DNA of 64,000 nt, taken from contig MEIF01000003.1 of NCBI GenBank assembly GCA_001750645.1, forward strand, positions 1 through 64,000, in the 5' to 3' direction. Under the pieces are notes generated by a model. That model saw only the letters and a program-made list of their open reading frames with translations. It did not search any database and was not told the DNA's origin. Position 1 is the first letter of the stretch; each line of letters starts with the position of its first letter. The stretch is from Gammaproteobacteria bacterium AqS3. GTDB lineage: Bacteria > Pseudomonadota > Gammaproteobacteria > MEIF01 > AqS3. Made by a program: the position numbers and the translations under genes. Below, one piece after another: positions 40,050 to 50,271 of the stretch.

Positions 40050-40490
40050 TCAGGCCACCTCCAGCAGGAAAGTCAGCGGGCCGTCGTTGACCAGGGCGAC
40101 CTGCATGTCCGCCCCAAAGCGGCCCGCCTGAACCTCTGCGTGCAGACCCCTGGCATGCCGCAGGGCGTGCTCGTAGATCGGCTCGGCCGCCTCGGGCGGG
40201 GCCGCCGGGGCAAAGCTCGGGCGCAGGCCCTTGCGCGTGTCGGCAGCCAGGGTGAACTGAGAGACCAGCATCAGGGCGCCGCCGGCCTCGATCAGGCTGC
40301 GGTTGAGGCGCCCGGCCTGATCGGGGAAGATGCGGTAGTTCAGGGTGCGCTCAATCAGCCGCTCGGCGACGGCCCCGGTGTCGGATGCCTCCACCGCCAG
40401 CAGGGCGAGGATGCCGGCGCCGATGCGCGCAACCTCCTCGCCGCCGATCGACACCGAGCAGGAGCGCACCCGCTGCAGCAGGCACTTCAA
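40050..40490 (-). CDS. dtd: D-aminoacyl-tRNA deacylase
   Basis: MKCLLQRVRSCSVSIGGEEVARIGAGILALLAVEASDT, NRSLIEAGGALMLVSQFTLAADTRKGLRPSFAPAAPP. Confidence 0.95.
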   Translation of the reverse strand: MKCLLQRVRSCSVSIGGEEVARIGAGILALLAVEASDTGAVAERLIERTLNYRIFPDQAGRLNRSLIEAGGALMLVSQFTLAADTRKGLRPSFAPAAPPEAAEPIYEHALRHARGLHAEVQAGRFGADMQVALVNDGPLTFLLEVA

Positions 40491-41555
40491 TCAGCGGACC
40501 AGCGGATCGAGCGAGCCCGAGGCATAGCGCAGGTGCATGTCCTCGAGCGAGATCGGGCGAATCTTGCCGGCGTTGCCGGCGGTGCCGAAGGCCTCGTAGC
40601 GGGCCTCGACGATGGCGCGCATCGCCTCGGTGGCCGCCGACAGAAACTTGCGCGGGTCAAACTCTGCGGGGTTTTCCCCGAGCGCGCGGCGCATCGCCCC
40701 GGTTGAGGCGAGGCGCAGGTCGGTGTCGATGTTGACCTTGCGCACGCCGTGCCGGATGCCCTCCTGGATTTCCTCAACCGGGACGCCGTAGGTCTCCGGG
40801 ATGTCGCCGCCGTGTGCATTGATGACCTCAAGCCACTCCTGCGGAACGCTGGAGGAGCCGTGCATGACCAGGTGGGTGTGCGGGATGCGCGCGTGAATCG
40901 TCCGGATGCGCTCCATGTCGAGGATGTCGCCGGTCGGCGGGCGCGAAAACTTGTAGGCCCCGTGGCTGGTGCCGATGGCGATGGCCAGGGCGTCGACGCC
41001 GGTCCTGCGGACAAAGTCGGCGGCCTGCTCCGGGTCGGTCAGCAGCATCTCCCGGCTGAGGCTGCCCTCGGCCCCGACCCCGTCCTCCTCGCCGGCCTGG
41101 CCGGTCTCGAGCGAGCCCAGGCAGCCCAGCTCGCCCTCGACCGAGACGCCGCAGGCGTGCGCCATCTCGACCGCCTGGCGGGTGACCCGCAGGTTGTATT
41201 CATAGTCGGCGGGGGTCTTCTGGTCCTCCAGCAGCGAACCGTCCATCATCACCGATGAGAAGCCCAGCTGGATCGAGCGCTGGCACACCGCCGGGGAGGC
41301 GCCGTGATCCTGGTGCATGACGATGGGAATGTGCGGAAACTCCTCGATGGCGGCGAGGATGAGATGGCGCAGAAAATTGGGCCCGGCGTATTTGCGCGCC
41401 CCGGCCGAGGCCTGGACGATGACCGGGCTGTCGGTTGCATCCGCCCCCTCCATGATGGCGCGCATCTGCTCGAGGTTGTTGACGTTGAAGGCTGGAACGC
41501 CGTAGTCGTTCTCGGCGGCGTGGTCCAGCAGCTGGCGCAGGCTAATCAGTGCCAC
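40491..41555 (-). CDS. fba: Class II fructose-bisphosphate aldolase
   Basis: [88 protein letters not shown]. Confidence 0.96.
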   Translation of the reverse strand: MALISLRQLLDHAAENDYGVPAFNVNNLEQMRAIMEGADATDSPVIVQASAGARKYAGPNFLRHLILAAIEEFPHIPIVMHQDHGASPAVCQRSIQLGFSSVMMDGSLLEDQKTPADYEYNLRVTRQAVEMAHACGVSVEGELGCLGSLETGQAGEEDGVGAEGSLSREMLLTDPEQAADFVRRTGVDALAIAIGTSHGAYKFSRPPTGDILDMERIRTIHARIPHTHLVMHGSSSVPQEWLEVINAHGGDIPETYGVPVEEIQEGIRHGVRKVNIDTDLRLASTGAMRRALGENPAEFDPRKFLSAATEAMRAIVEARYEAFGTAGNAGKIRPISLEDMHLRYASGSLDPLVR

Positions 41556-41617
41556 TCTGGGTCTCCCAGTCTGATGCGGCCGGCATTGTAGTGCCGCGCA
41601 TCCGGCGGGTCGGCCGG

Positions 41618-42250
41618 CTAGCTCGGGCGCCGCCTCAGCGCCCCCAGCGTGCCGACCTGCTCAAGCGGCTCGAACGCCCCGGAGGCCAGGGCGCGCTCGT
41701 AGATCAGCCTGGGCGCCTGGCCGCCCTGCTCGGGGCTGGCGAAGATGTCGTGGATGAGCAGCATCCCGCCGGTGAGAATGTGCCCCGCCCAGCAGGCCAG
41801 GTCGGTTTCGGCGGCCTCGAGGCTGTGCCCGCCGTCGATGAACACCAGGCTGAGCGGGGTCGCCCAGTCGCGCGCGGCGACCCTCGATGCCGCCACCACC
41901 GGCACCACCGTGTCCTGCAGGCCGGCGCGCAGGATGGTGTCGCGCAGGTGCGGAAAGCTGTCGATGCGCCCGCGCGCACCGTCGTAGAGCTCGGGGTCGT
42001 GATAGGCCTCGCCGGGCTGGTGCTCCTCGGAGCCCAGGTGGTGGTCGACGGCGAACAGGCTGACCCCCCGGCGGGCGCAGGCGGCGCCGAGCCACAGGGT
42101 CGATTTGCCGCAGTAGGAGCCGACCTCGAGGCCGGGACCCAGCCCGCCGGCCTCGAGCATCAGCTCGTGCAGCCGGGCGCCCTCGGCGTCGTCCAGAAAA
42201 CCCCTGACGCTGCCGGGGTCGACTCCGGCGGTGCGCTCAAACCCGCTCAC
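41618..42250 (-). CDS. Class I SAM-dependent methyltransferase (O-methyltransferase-like)
   Basis: [43 protein letters not shown]...[20 protein letters not shown]. Confidence 0.8.
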   Translation of the reverse strand: MSGFERTAGVDPGSVRGFLDDAEGARLHELMLEAGGLGPGLEVGSYCGKSTLWLGAACARRGVSLFAVDHHLGSEEHQPGEAYHDPELYDGARGRIDSFPHLRDTILRAGLQDTVVPVVAASRVAARDWATPLSLVFIDGGHSLEAAETDLACWAGHILTGGMLLIHDIFASPEQGGQAPRLIYERALASGAFEPLEQVGTLGALRRRPS

Positions 42251-43320
42251 GGCTCCGCCCCCAATACGTACTCGCGCCGAAAGCGCGCCCCGATGCCGGT
42301 CAGGATGTCGTAGCTGGAGCGGCCGGTGAGGCGGGACAGCTCGGGGACGGTCAGCTGGGCGTCGGCGAGCGCGACCGGGTCGCCGGGCTGCACCTCGAGC
42401 CCCGTGACATCGAGGGTGATCAGATCCATCGAAACCTCGCCGACCATCGGCACCCGGACGCCGCCCACCCGCGCCCAGCCGCCGTCAAACAGCCAGCCGT
42501 CGGCGTAGCCGGCCGCGATGACGGCGATCTGCGCCCCGCCGGCCGGGGCGCACCAGCGGGCGTTGTAGCCGACGCTCTCGCCGGCCCGCAGCCGGCGCAC
42601 CTGCAGAACCTGGGTGTGCAGCTCGACCACCGGAGCGATGCGCTCGTGAAGAATTCCGCCGTAGAGTCCGATGCCGCAGCGGCAGATGTCAAAGCGGTAG
42701 TCGGCGCCGAGCAGCACGCCGCCGGTGTTGGCCAGGGAGATCGGCGCCCGGTGCGCTGATCCCAGCCGCCCGGCGGCCCGGTGCAGCCGCGCCAGCTGCT
42801 CGGCATTCTGCGCCGAATCGGGGCGGCCGGATGAGGCCAGATGGCTCATCAGCGCGTGCAGCCTGAAGGCGATGACCCCGGGGAGCTGCCCGGGGTCGAC
42901 GCCGAGCCGGTTCATGCCGGTGTCGATGTTCAGCACGGCCGGGTGATCCGCGTGGGAGCTGGACCAGCGGGCGATCTGATCGGGGTCGTTGAGCACCGGG
43001 ATCAGGCCGCGAGCGCTGCACTCGTCCTGCCCGCCGGGCTCGACCCCGTGCATGATCCAGATCTCGGCATCCGGCCCGAGGCGCTCGCGCAGGGCAATGC
43101 CCTCGTCGAGCCAGGCGACCAGGAACAGGTCGCAGCCCGAGCGCGCCAGGTGCTCGGCAACCGGCAGCAGCCCCAGACCATAGGCATCGGACTTGACCAC
43201 GGCGCCGAGGCGGGCCGGGCCGGCCAGGTCGCACAGCGCCGCGTAGTTTTCCGCCAGCATCGGCAGGCTGACGCGCAGCAGCGGCTGCGCCCCGAGGCCG
43301 CCGCCCCCGGAGGATGCCAT
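42247..43320 (-). CDS. alr: Alanine racemase
   Basis: LRVSLPMLAENYAAL..LGAVVKSDAYGLGLLPVAEHLARSGCDLFLVAWLDEGIALRE, NIDTGMNRLGVD, VGYNARWCAP, VPMVGEVSMDLITLDVTG. Start trimmed from 44319. Confidence 0.93.
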   Translation of the reverse strand: MASSGGGGLGAQPLLRVSLPMLAENYAALCDLAGPARLGAVVKSDAYGLGLLPVAEHLARSGCDLFLVAWLDEGIALRERLGPDAEIWIMHGVEPGGQDECSARGLIPVLNDPDQIARWSSSHADHPAVLNIDTGMNRLGVDPGQLPGVIAFRLHALMSHLASSGRPDSAQNAEQLARLHRAAGRLGSAHRAPISLANTGGVLLGADYRFDICRCGIGLYGGILHERIAPVVELHTQVLQVRRLRAGESVGYNARWCAPAGGAQIAVIAAGYADGWLFDGGWARVGGVRVPMVGEVSMDLITLDVTGLEVQPGDPVALADAQLTVPELSRLTGRSSYDILTGIGARFRREYVLGAEP

Positions 43321-43331
43321 TCGATTCGGGT

Positions 43332-44474
43332 CTAGTCGGCCAGCGTTGCGCTGAGGCGCTCGCAGGCGTTGAGGTAATCCTCCCTGAACTCCTGCACCAC
43401 GCTGCGCACCGACTGGCTGGACTCGAGCAGGCCGACCCCCTGGCCGACCCAGTAGGTCGCCAGCCGCTTGGCGCCCTCGTGGCCGCCCTCGGCCAGCTTG
43501 CCGACCTTGGCGAGCGCCGGCTCGCTGACCAGTCCCTGCAGCGGCATGGGCAGCGGCTCCGGGCTGTCCTCCCGCTCCCAGGCGTCGGTCCAGCTGGACT
43601 GCAGCTGGCGCGAGTGCTTGCCGGTGCGGCTCTTGGAGCGCACCGTGTCGCTGCTCGACGCCGCCAGCATCTTCTCCTTGACGACCGGGTTGGTCTCGGC
43701 CTCGGCGGTGGTCAGCCAGACCGAGGCGGTCCAGGCGCCCGCAGCCCCCATGCTCATGCAGGCCGCCATCTGCCGGCCGGTGACGATGCCGCCGGCGGCC
43801 AGGATCGGCACGTCGCCATAGGGCTGAATCGCCTGGTGAACCTCGGGCACCAGCACCAGCGTTGAGACATTGCCGCAGTGCCCGCCGCCCTCGGTGCCGG
43901 AGACCACCAGGATGTCGACCCCGGCCTGCACCTGCTTGACGGCGTGCTGCTTGGCGCCGACCAGGGCGGCGACGACGATGCCGCGCCGCTTGCCCTCGTC
44001 CAGCATGTACTGGGGCGGCACCCCCAGGGCGTTGGCGATCAGCTTGATCGGGTGCGAAAAGGCGACGTCCATCAGCTCCTGGGCGCCCTTGGGGCGGATG
44101 TTTTCGTTGAAGCGCAGCCCGCCCTGGCGCACGCCGTCGTCGATGTCGCCGCTGTCGATTTCGTGCTCGGCCAGGATCTGCGCGGCAAAGCGCTTGTGCT
44201 GCTCGGGGACCATGGCCAGGATCTCCTCGGCCGAGAGCTGCTGCCCCTTGCCGACCATCGAATTGGGCACCAGCAGGTCGACGCCATAGGGGGCGCCGCC
44301 GATGTTGGCGTCGATCCACTGCAGCTCGCTCTCGAGCTTTTCAGGGGTCAGGCCGGCGGCGCCGAAAACCCCGCAGCCGCCCGCCTTGGAGACCTCGACC
44401 ACGACATCCCGACAGTGCGTGAAGGCCACCAGGGGAAATTCAATATCCAACAGATCACAGATGGGAGAGCGCAT
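43332..44474 (-). CDS. Nitronate monooxygenase / 2-nitropropane dioxygenase family flavoprotein
   Basis: CDLLDIEFPLVAFTHCRDVVVEVSKAGGCGVFGAAGLTPEKLE, DILVVSGTEGGGHCGNVSTLVLVPEV, ILAAGGIVTGRQMAACMSMGAAGAWTASVWL. Confidence 0.88.
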   Translation of the reverse strand: MRSPICDLLDIEFPLVAFTHCRDVVVEVSKAGGCGVFGAAGLTPEKLESELQWIDANIGGAPYGVDLLVPNSMVGKGQQLSAEEILAMVPEQHKRFAAQILAEHEIDSGDIDDGVRQGGLRFNENIRPKGAQELMDVAFSHPIKLIANALGVPPQYMLDEGKRRGIVVAALVGAKQHAVKQVQAGVDILVVSGTEGGGHCGNVSTLVLVPEVHQAIQPYGDVPILAAGGIVTGRQMAACMSMGAAGAWTASVWLTTAEAETNPVVKEKMLAASSSDTVRSKSRTGKHSRQLQSSWTDAWEREDSPEPLPMPLQGLVSEPALAKVGKLAEGGHEGAKRLATYWVGQGVGLLESSQSVRSVVQEFREDYLNACERLSATLAD

Positions 44475-44542
44475 ACTCGCAGGCCGTCGCCGGAGGCCGG
44501 CGAGTATAGCCAACCGGCTCTCGGGAAATTGCGCCCCTGTGC

Positions 44543-44548
44543 TAGACT
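44543..44548 (+). promoter_or_regulatory. Candidate extended -10 (TGTGCTAGACT) for the rpsF operon
   Basis: ctgtgctagactccgc upstream of rpsF. Confidence 0.4.
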
Positions 44549-44608
44549 CCGCGCCCTCCTTGCCGCACCGCAGTCTCGCGGGCGGCTTTTATCCACGGGG
44601 AGCGCGGC

Positions 44609-45058
44609 ATGCGACACTACGAATTGATGCTTCTGGTGCATCCGGATTACAGCGAACAGGTCTCCGACCTGGTCGACGAATACCGCAAATTGATCATGGA
44701 AAGCGGCGGCAAGGTACACCGCTTTGAGGACTGGGGACGGCGTCCGCTGGCCTACCGCATCGAGCGGGCGCAGAAGGGGCACTACCTGCTGTTCAACATC
44801 GAGTGCGACCAGTCGACCCTCAGCACCTTTAAAGAGAAGCTCGACCTCAGTGAGTTCGTTCTGCGCTACCTCGTGGTGCGCACCGAAAAAGCCGAGACCG
44901 AACCGACCCCCTACCTGATCGCCCTGAGCAGCAAGCGCCAGGAGCGCTCCGGCGCCTCCGATCGGCGGGGCGTTGAGCGGGGCGATCAGCCAGCCGGCGA
45001 TGAGCCTGAAGAGGAGACCCCGTCGCTTGAACCCGAACCCGTCGAGGAGGAGGTCTAG
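44609..45058 (+). CDS. rpsF: 30S ribosomal protein S6 with acidic C-terminal extension
   Basis: MRHYELMLLVHPDYSEQVSDLVDEYRKLIMESGGKVHRFEDWGRRPLAYRIERAQKGHYLLFNIEC. Confidence 0.96.
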   Translation: MRHYELMLLVHPDYSEQVSDLVDEYRKLIMESGGKVHRFEDWGRRPLAYRIERAQKGHYLLFNIECDQSTLSTFKEKLDLSEFVLRYLVVRTEKAETEPTPYLIALSSKRQERSGASDRRGVERGDQPAGDEPEEETPSLEPEPVEEEV

Positions 45059-45061
45059 ACC

Positions 45062-45283
45062 ATGCCACGCCCCAGCTACAGAGGATCCGGAGAGCCGCTC
45101 AAGGACTCGGATATTGACTACAAAAACGTCGACGTGCTGAAAAAGCGCTTCCTGTCCGAGACCGGAAAGATCGTTCCGAGCCGGCTGACGAGCTGCAACG
45201 CCGCCCAGCAGCGCGCGGTCAGCCGTGCCATCAAGCGGGCGCGCTATCTCGCCCTGCTGCCCTACACCGACCAGCACCGCTGA
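45062..45283 (+). CDS. rpsR: 30S ribosomal protein S18
   Basis: [55 protein letters not shown]. Confidence 0.96.
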   Translation: MPRPSYRGSGEPLKDSDIDYKNVDVLKKRFLSETGKIVPSRLTSCNAAQQRAVSRAIKRARYLALLPYTDQHR

Positions 45284-45286
45284 GTC

Positions 45287-46162
45287 GTGCTCAAAGAATT
45301 GCCCCGCCGGCTCCTGCGGACGCCGCTGAGCGCCGCCGCCGCAGCCATCGTGCTGTGCAGCCTGCCGCTGGTGTGCGTGCTGGGCATGGCGCTGGCGGTG
45401 AGTGTGCTGCTGCGTCACGGGGTGCGCTCCTGGCAGGTTCAGGCGGCCATGCTGGCCGGCTGTGCAATCCAGTGCGGCTTGAGCGGCGAGCCCACGCCCC
45501 TGCTGCTGGGGGGTTCGGTGCTGCTGGCAGCCTGCACCCTGCGCATCGCCGGGCTGGACAAGGCCGTTCTGGCGCTGCCATTCCTGGGACTGCTGGCCGG
45601 GGCGCTGCTGGGCGAGTGGATCGGCACGGACTACCTGGAGCAGCTGCGCACCGTCATCGAGACCCTGAGCCCCAAGGCCGGCTCGGCGCTGCCGAGCGAT
45701 CCGAATGAGCTGCTGGGGCTGCTCGTCCAGGGGATGGGCTTGACCACCGCCCTGCTGACCCTGGCCGTGCTGCTGCTGGGGCTGCACTGGCAGGACGATG
45801 ACGAGGAGTCCAGCGAACTGGGCGAGAGCTGGCGGGCGCTGCGTCTGCCGATGCTGCCGGCGGTCGGCCTGACCGCCGCCTTCGTGCTGGGATCCTGGGC
45901 CGAGATCGCCCTGCTCAGCAGCCCGCTGATCCTGCTGCCGCTGCTGCTCGGCGGCCTGGGCCTGCTGCACTGGCTGGGGCATCGGCTGAAGCTGGGCGGC
46001 TGGGTGTTTTTGATCTACCCGCTTGTGCTGCTGGTGCAGCCGGTGGTGGGCTGGGCGATCAGCGCCGTCGGGCTGGCCGATGCGCAGTTCGACCTGCGCG
46101 CGCAATTGGTTTCGCAGTCGGCCGAGGAGGCCGAGGAAGAGGAGGATCAACGATGGAAGTGA
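45287..46162 (+). CDS. Multi-pass membrane protein of the rpsR-rplI locus (DUF2232/YybS-like)
   Basis: GTG start; many hydrophobic segments; syntenic position between rpsR and rplI. Confidence 0.7.
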   Translation: MLKELPRRLLRTPLSAAAAAIVLCSLPLVCVLGMALAVSVLLRHGVRSWQVQAAMLAGCAIQCGLSGEPTPLLLGGSVLLAACTLRIAGLDKAVLALPFLGLLAGALLGEWIGTDYLEQLRTVIETLSPKAGSALPSDPNELLGLLVQGMGLTTALLTLAVLLLGLHWQDDDEESSELGESWRALRLPMLPAVGLTAAFVLGSWAEIALLSSPLILLPLLLGGLGLLHWLGHRLKLGGWVFLIYPLVLLVQPVVGWAISAVGLADAQFDLRAQLVSQSAEEAEEEEDQRWK

Positions 46163-46596
46163 TACTGCTGGAAAAAATCTCGAACCTGGGGGATCTGGGC
46201 GAGATCGTCAAGGTCAAGAACGGCTATGCGCGCAACTACCTGCTGCCGCAGGGGCGCGCCCTGCCGGCGACCGAGGCGCACCGCAAACAGCTCGAGGCGC
46301 GTCTGGAGGAGCTGCGCAGCGAGGCCTCCGAACGGCTCGCGACCGCCCAGCAGCGCGCCGACACCCTGCCCGAGGAGGTCGCCATCAGCGCCCACGCCAG
46401 CAGCACCGGCGTGCTCTACGGCTCGCTGGGCGCCCGCGAGATCGCCGAGGCGATCTCCGGCACCGGCCAGGCCGTCGACCGGCGCGAGATTCACCTGCCC
46501 GAGGGCTCCCTGCGCGCCCTGGGCGAATACGAGATCGAGGTCAAGCTGCACCCGGATCTGAACAAGCCGGTCAAGGTGACGGTCATCTCCGCATGA
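46153..46596 (+). CDS. rplI: 50S ribosomal protein L9
   Basis: MEVILLEKISNLGDLGEIVKVKNGYARNYLLPQGRALPAT. Confidence 0.97.
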   Translation: MEVILLEKISNLGDLGEIVKVKNGYARNYLLPQGRALPATEAHRKQLEARLEELRSEASERLATAQQRADTLPEEVAISAHASSTGVLYGSLGAREIAEAISGTGQAVDRREIHLPEGSLRALGEYEIEVKLHPDLNKPVKVTVISA

Positions 46597-48029
46597 ACCC
46601 GCTCACAGCGCCGCAGGCTGAGCAGGCCGAACGCGCTGTGCTGGGGTCTCTGCTGGTCGACCCGCGCAGCATCAGCGAGGTGCGCCAGCGCCTGGCCCCC
46701 GAGGACTTCTACGACTCGCGCCACGCCCAGGTGTTCGAGGCTCTCGAGAACATCACCGGCGAGAACCCCGACCGCGAGCTGGCGCTGGATGCGGTGCTGC
46801 AGTGGCTCGAGCGCGCCGCCCAGATCGAGCGCTCCGGCGGGCGCGACTACATCGCCGAGCTGCTGCAGCACGCAGTCCCGGCACGGCACGTCCACCACCA
46901 CGCCGTCACCGTGCGCGACGCCTCGATGCGCCGCAGCCTGCTGCAGTCGGCGCTGCTGATCCAGGAGATGGCGCTCAATCCGGGTGACGAGACTCCCAAG
47001 AACCTCATCGACAGGGCCTCGAAATCTCTGCTGGATATCGAGCAGCGCGGCCTCGGCAGCAATGAGCCCGAACCGGTACACCGGGCGCTGCGCGACAACG
47101 TCGAGGAGATCGGGCGGCGCAGCCGGGGCGAGGGGCAGAAGTTCATCGGCACCGGCTTTCGGGACCTCGACAGCAAGATCATCGGCCTGCTGCCCTCCAA
47201 TCTGGTGATCCTGGCGGCACGGCCGGGCATGGGCAAGACCGCCCTGGGGCTCAACATCGCCAGCAACGTCGCCGAAAGCGGCCACGGCGTGCTGTTCTTC
47301 AGCCTGGAGATGTCCAAGGACGAGCTGGCCCGGCGGCTGCTGTCCGAGCGCGCCGAGATCGGGCTGCACGAACTGCGCGTCGAGCAGCCGGTGCTGACCA
47401 AAAGGCAGTTCGACAGCATGGACCAGGTGGTCAGGAAATGGAGCGCCGCGCAGATGTACATCGACGACACCTCGGGGCTGGAACCCATCGATCTGCGCGG
47501 CAAGATCACCCGGCACCTCAACCAGCGGATCGACAGCGGCGAACCCTCCATCGGGCTGGTCGTGGTCGACTACCTGCAGCTGATGCGCGTCCCCGAGCAC
47601 GCCGACAACCGCGTGCGCGAGGTCTCGGAGATCTCGCGCAGCCTCAAGGAGATCGCCCGCGACTTCAAGGTCACCGTGCTGGCGCTGGCCCAGCTCAACC
47701 GCGATGTCGAGAAGCGCGGCTCGAGGCGACCGGTGCTGCAGGACCTGCGCGAGTCGGGCTCGATCGAGCAGGACGCCGACACCGTGCTGATGATCCACCG
47801 CCCCGACGTCTACGGCGAGTCCGACCAGAGGGCGCCGGCGCCGGGCGAGCCGCCGCGGGCACCCGAGGGCATGACCGAAATCCTGATCCGCAAGCAGCGC
47901 AACGGCGAGCTCGGCATCATCAAGCTGCAGTTCGACAGCAAGCGGACCGCCTTTCTCGACTACACCGAACCCGACATCGACAGGGGCTTTGAGGACGAGT
48001 TCGCAGGGGAGAGCGCCGGAGGGTTCTGA
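46593..48029 (+). CDS. dnaB: Replicative DNA helicase
   Basis: PQAEQAERAVLGSLLVDPRSISEVRQRLAPEDFYDSRHAQVFEAL, LVILAARPGMGKTALGLNIASNVA, FSLEMSKDELARRLLSE. Start trimmed from 46023. Confidence 0.97.
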   Translation: MNPLTAPQAEQAERAVLGSLLVDPRSISEVRQRLAPEDFYDSRHAQVFEALENITGENPDRELALDAVLQWLERAAQIERSGGRDYIAELLQHAVPARHVHHHAVTVRDASMRRSLLQSALLIQEMALNPGDETPKNLIDRASKSLLDIEQRGLGSNEPEPVHRALRDNVEEIGRRSRGEGQKFIGTGFRDLDSKIIGLLPSNLVILAARPGMGKTALGLNIASNVAESGHGVLFFSLEMSKDELARRLLSERAEIGLHELRVEQPVLTKRQFDSMDQVVRKWSAAQMYIDDTSGLEPIDLRGKITRHLNQRIDSGEPSIGLVVVDYLQLMRVPEHADNRVREVSEISRSLKEIARDFKVTVLALAQLNRDVEKRGSRRPVLQDLRESGSIEQDADTVLMIHRPDVYGESDQRAPAPGEPPRAPEGMTEILIRKQRNGELGIIKLQFDSKRTAFLDYTEPDIDRGFEDEFAGESAGGF

Positions 48030-48033
48030 CGCA

Positions 48034-49398
48034 ATGGCCAGGTCGAGAACCCAGTATCGATGCGGCAGCTGCGGGACCGTCCACAGCCAGTGGATGGGCT
48101 TCTGCACCCAGTGCGGCGAGGGCGGCCTGATCGAGGAGCGCTCTGCCCAGGCTGCGCGGCCGGGGCGCTCCCCCCGGCAGCAGTCGAGCCCGGGGGCGGG
48201 GGCGCCGGCGGGACAGTCGCTCAACTCGATCCAGGTGCGCGAGCAGCTGCGGCTGTCGACCGGCATCGCCGAGCTCGACTGGGTGCTCGGCGGCGGCGCC
48301 GTCGAGGGGGCGGCGGTGCTGCTGGGCGGAGTCCCCGGGGCCGGCAAGAGCACGCTGCTGATCCAGGCCTGCGTCAACATGTCGGTGCAGTTCGACGTGC
48401 TCTACGTCAGCGCCGAGGAATCGCTGCAGCAGATCGCCCTGCGCGCCCAGCGGCTGAGGCTGGACTCGGAGCGGCTCAAGCTGCTGTGCGAAACCCAGGT
48501 CGAGGCCATCCTCGCCGCCGCCATGCGCGACCGGCCCAAGGTGCTGATCATCGACAGCATCCAGACCGTCATGACCGGCGAGGGCGGCACCCCCGGCGGG
48601 GTCAGCCAGGTGCGCGAGAGCGCCGGCGCCCTGATCCGCCACGCCAAGGACACCGGCACCGTGCTGTTCATGGTCGGCCACGTCACCAAGGAGGGGGCGC
48701 TCGCCGGCCCGCGCGTGCTCGAGCACCTGGTCGACTGCTCGCTGATGCTCGACACCCCCGGGGAGACGCGCTACCGCACCCTGCGCGCGCACAAGAACCG
48801 CTTCGGGGCCGCCAACACCCTGGGGATATTCGCCATGACCGAGACCGGCATGCGCGGGGTCAAAAACCCCTCGGCGATCTTTCTGGCGCGCAGCGAGGAG
48901 ATTGTCAACGGCAGCGCCGTCACCATCACCTGGGAGGGCAACCGCGCCCTGCTGCTGGAGCTGCAGGCGCTGTGCGACATCGGCGCCGGCTACCACCGCC
49001 TGGCGGTCGGCACCGACACCAACCGGCTGCACCTGCTGCTGGCGGTGCTGCACCGACACTGCGGCATCGAGCTGGCGCAGGCCAGCGTCTACACCAATGT
49101 GGTCGGCGGCATGCGCATCGAGGAGACCGGAGCCGATCTGGGGCTGCTGCTGGCGGTGCTCTCAAGCCTGCAGCAGCGCCCGCTGCCGCGCGATCTGGCG
49201 GTCTACGGCGAGATCGGCCTGACCGGCGAGATGCGCCCGGTGCCGGCCGGGCAGGAGCGCCTCGCCGAGGCCGCGCGCCACGGCTTTCGCCACGCCATCA
49301 TCCCCAAGGGCAATGCCCCGCCCAAACCCCTCAAAGACATTCAGGTGCGCCCGGTCGAGACCCTGGCCGAGGCGGTCGACGCCGCCCTGGGGAAATAG
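48034..49398 (+). CDS. radA: DNA repair protein RadA
   Basis: CGSCGTVHSQWMGFCTQCG zinc finger, LLGGVPGAGKSTLLIQ, KNRFGAANTLGIFAMTETGM, GEIGLTGEMRPV. Confidence 0.97.
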   Translation: MARSRTQYRCGSCGTVHSQWMGFCTQCGEGGLIEERSAQAARPGRSPRQQSSPGAGAPAGQSLNSIQVREQLRLSTGIAELDWVLGGGAVEGAAVLLGGVPGAGKSTLLIQACVNMSVQFDVLYVSAEESLQQIALRAQRLRLDSERLKLLCETQVEAILAAAMRDRPKVLIIDSIQTVMTGEGGTPGGVSQVRESAGALIRHAKDTGTVLFMVGHVTKEGALAGPRVLEHLVDCSLMLDTPGETRYRTLRAHKNRFGAANTLGIFAMTETGMRGVKNPSAIFLARSEEIVNGSAVTITWEGNRALLLELQALCDIGAGYHRLAVGTDTNRLHLLLAVLHRHCGIELAQASVYTNVVGGMRIEETGADLGLLLAVLSSLQQRPLPRDLAVYGEIGLTGEMRPVPAGQERLAEAARHGFRHAIIPKGNAPPKPLKDIQVRPVETLAEAVDAALGK

Positions 49399-49405
49399 TC
49401 GTCTG

Positions 49406-49411
49406 TATACT
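49406..49411 (+). promoter_or_regulatory. Candidate -10 element (TATACT) for the restriction-modification genes
   Basis: cgtctgtatacttgcc, about 30 nt upstream of the ATG at 49441. Confidence 0.35.
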
Positions 49412-49440
49412 TGCCGCACCGCTGCACGGGGCCTGATCTG

Positions 49441-50271
49441 ATGGGTTCATCCAGAAAATCCGTGAAAAAGTGGCACAACAAAATCCACTGCGGCGACTGT
49501 CTCGACATCATGAGAAAAATGCCGGACGATTGCGTCGATTTAATCGTGACTTCCCCGCCTTATGCAGATGCCCGGGCTCATACCTACGGCGGCATTTCTC
49601 CCAAAGATTATGTTAAATGGTTTGGCGTGAGAGCCGTTGAGATGAAAAGAATATTGAAACCCAGCGGGTCGTTCATTCTCAACATCAAGGAAAAGGCCGT
49701 CGATGGAGAGCGCCACACCTATGTGCTGGAATTGATTTTGTCGCTGAAAAAAGATGCGGGTTTTCGCTGGGTTGAAGAATATATATGGCACAAAAAAACC
49801 TCCGCTCCCGGAAGGTGGAAATATCGCTTCAGAGACGCCTGGGAGCGCATCATTCATTTCAGCAAGGACAAGAACATAAAAATGAATCAGGAGGCGGTGA
49901 AAATTCCCATAGGCGATTGGAAGGACACCCGCCTTAAAAACATGAGCCAAAACGATATGGAGCGGAGAAACTCTGCGACCCAATCCGGAATAGGGAGAAG
50001 GATTTCAGCTTGGGAGGGAAGGGACACGGTGTTTCCCTCCAATGTGCTTCACAAATCCCCGGTTGCCCACAATACCGGCCACAGTGCGGCCTTCCCGGAC
50101 TGGCTGCCGGAATTTTTTATCAAATTGTTTACCGATGAGGGCGATGTCGTGCTGGATCCCTTCTCCGGGAGCGGGACGACATTCAGGGTCGCAAGTGAAT
50201 TGGGACGCATTCCGATTGGAATCGAGATCAATCAGGAATATATTGATGCCTTGCTGGAAGCGTCTTCATGA
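49441..50271 (+). CDS. Site-specific DNA amino-methyltransferase (beta-class order; TSPPY suggests N4-cytosine)
   Basis: NKIHCGDCLDIMRKMPDDCVDLIVTSPPYADAR (motif IV) precedes VVLDPFSGSGTTFRVASELGRIPIGIEIN (motif I). ATG at 49441. Confidence 0.92.
   Translation: MGSSRKSVKKWHNKIHCGDCLDIMRKMPDDCVDLIVTSPPYADARAHTYGGISPKDYVKWFGVRAVEMKRILKPSGSFILNIKEKAVDGERHTYVLELILSLKKDAGFRWVEEYIWHKKTSAPGRWKYRFRDAWERIIHFSKDKNIKMNQEAVKIPIGDWKDTRLKNMSQNDMERRNSATQSGIGRRISAWEGRDTVFPSNVLHKSPVAHNTGHSAAFPDWLPEFFIKLFTDEGDVVLDPFSGSGTTFRVASELGRIPIGIEINQEYIDALLEASS

Noticed and set aside
44348-46150. 600-aa minus-strand ORF across rpsF/rpsR/membrane protein
   Set aside because: Antisense to conserved ribosomal genes; Q/H/A-rich artefact with the nitronate monooxygenase N-terminus read in-frame at its end.
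46491-48380. 629-aa minus-strand ORF opposite dnaB
   Set aside because: Shadow of dnaB and the radA start.
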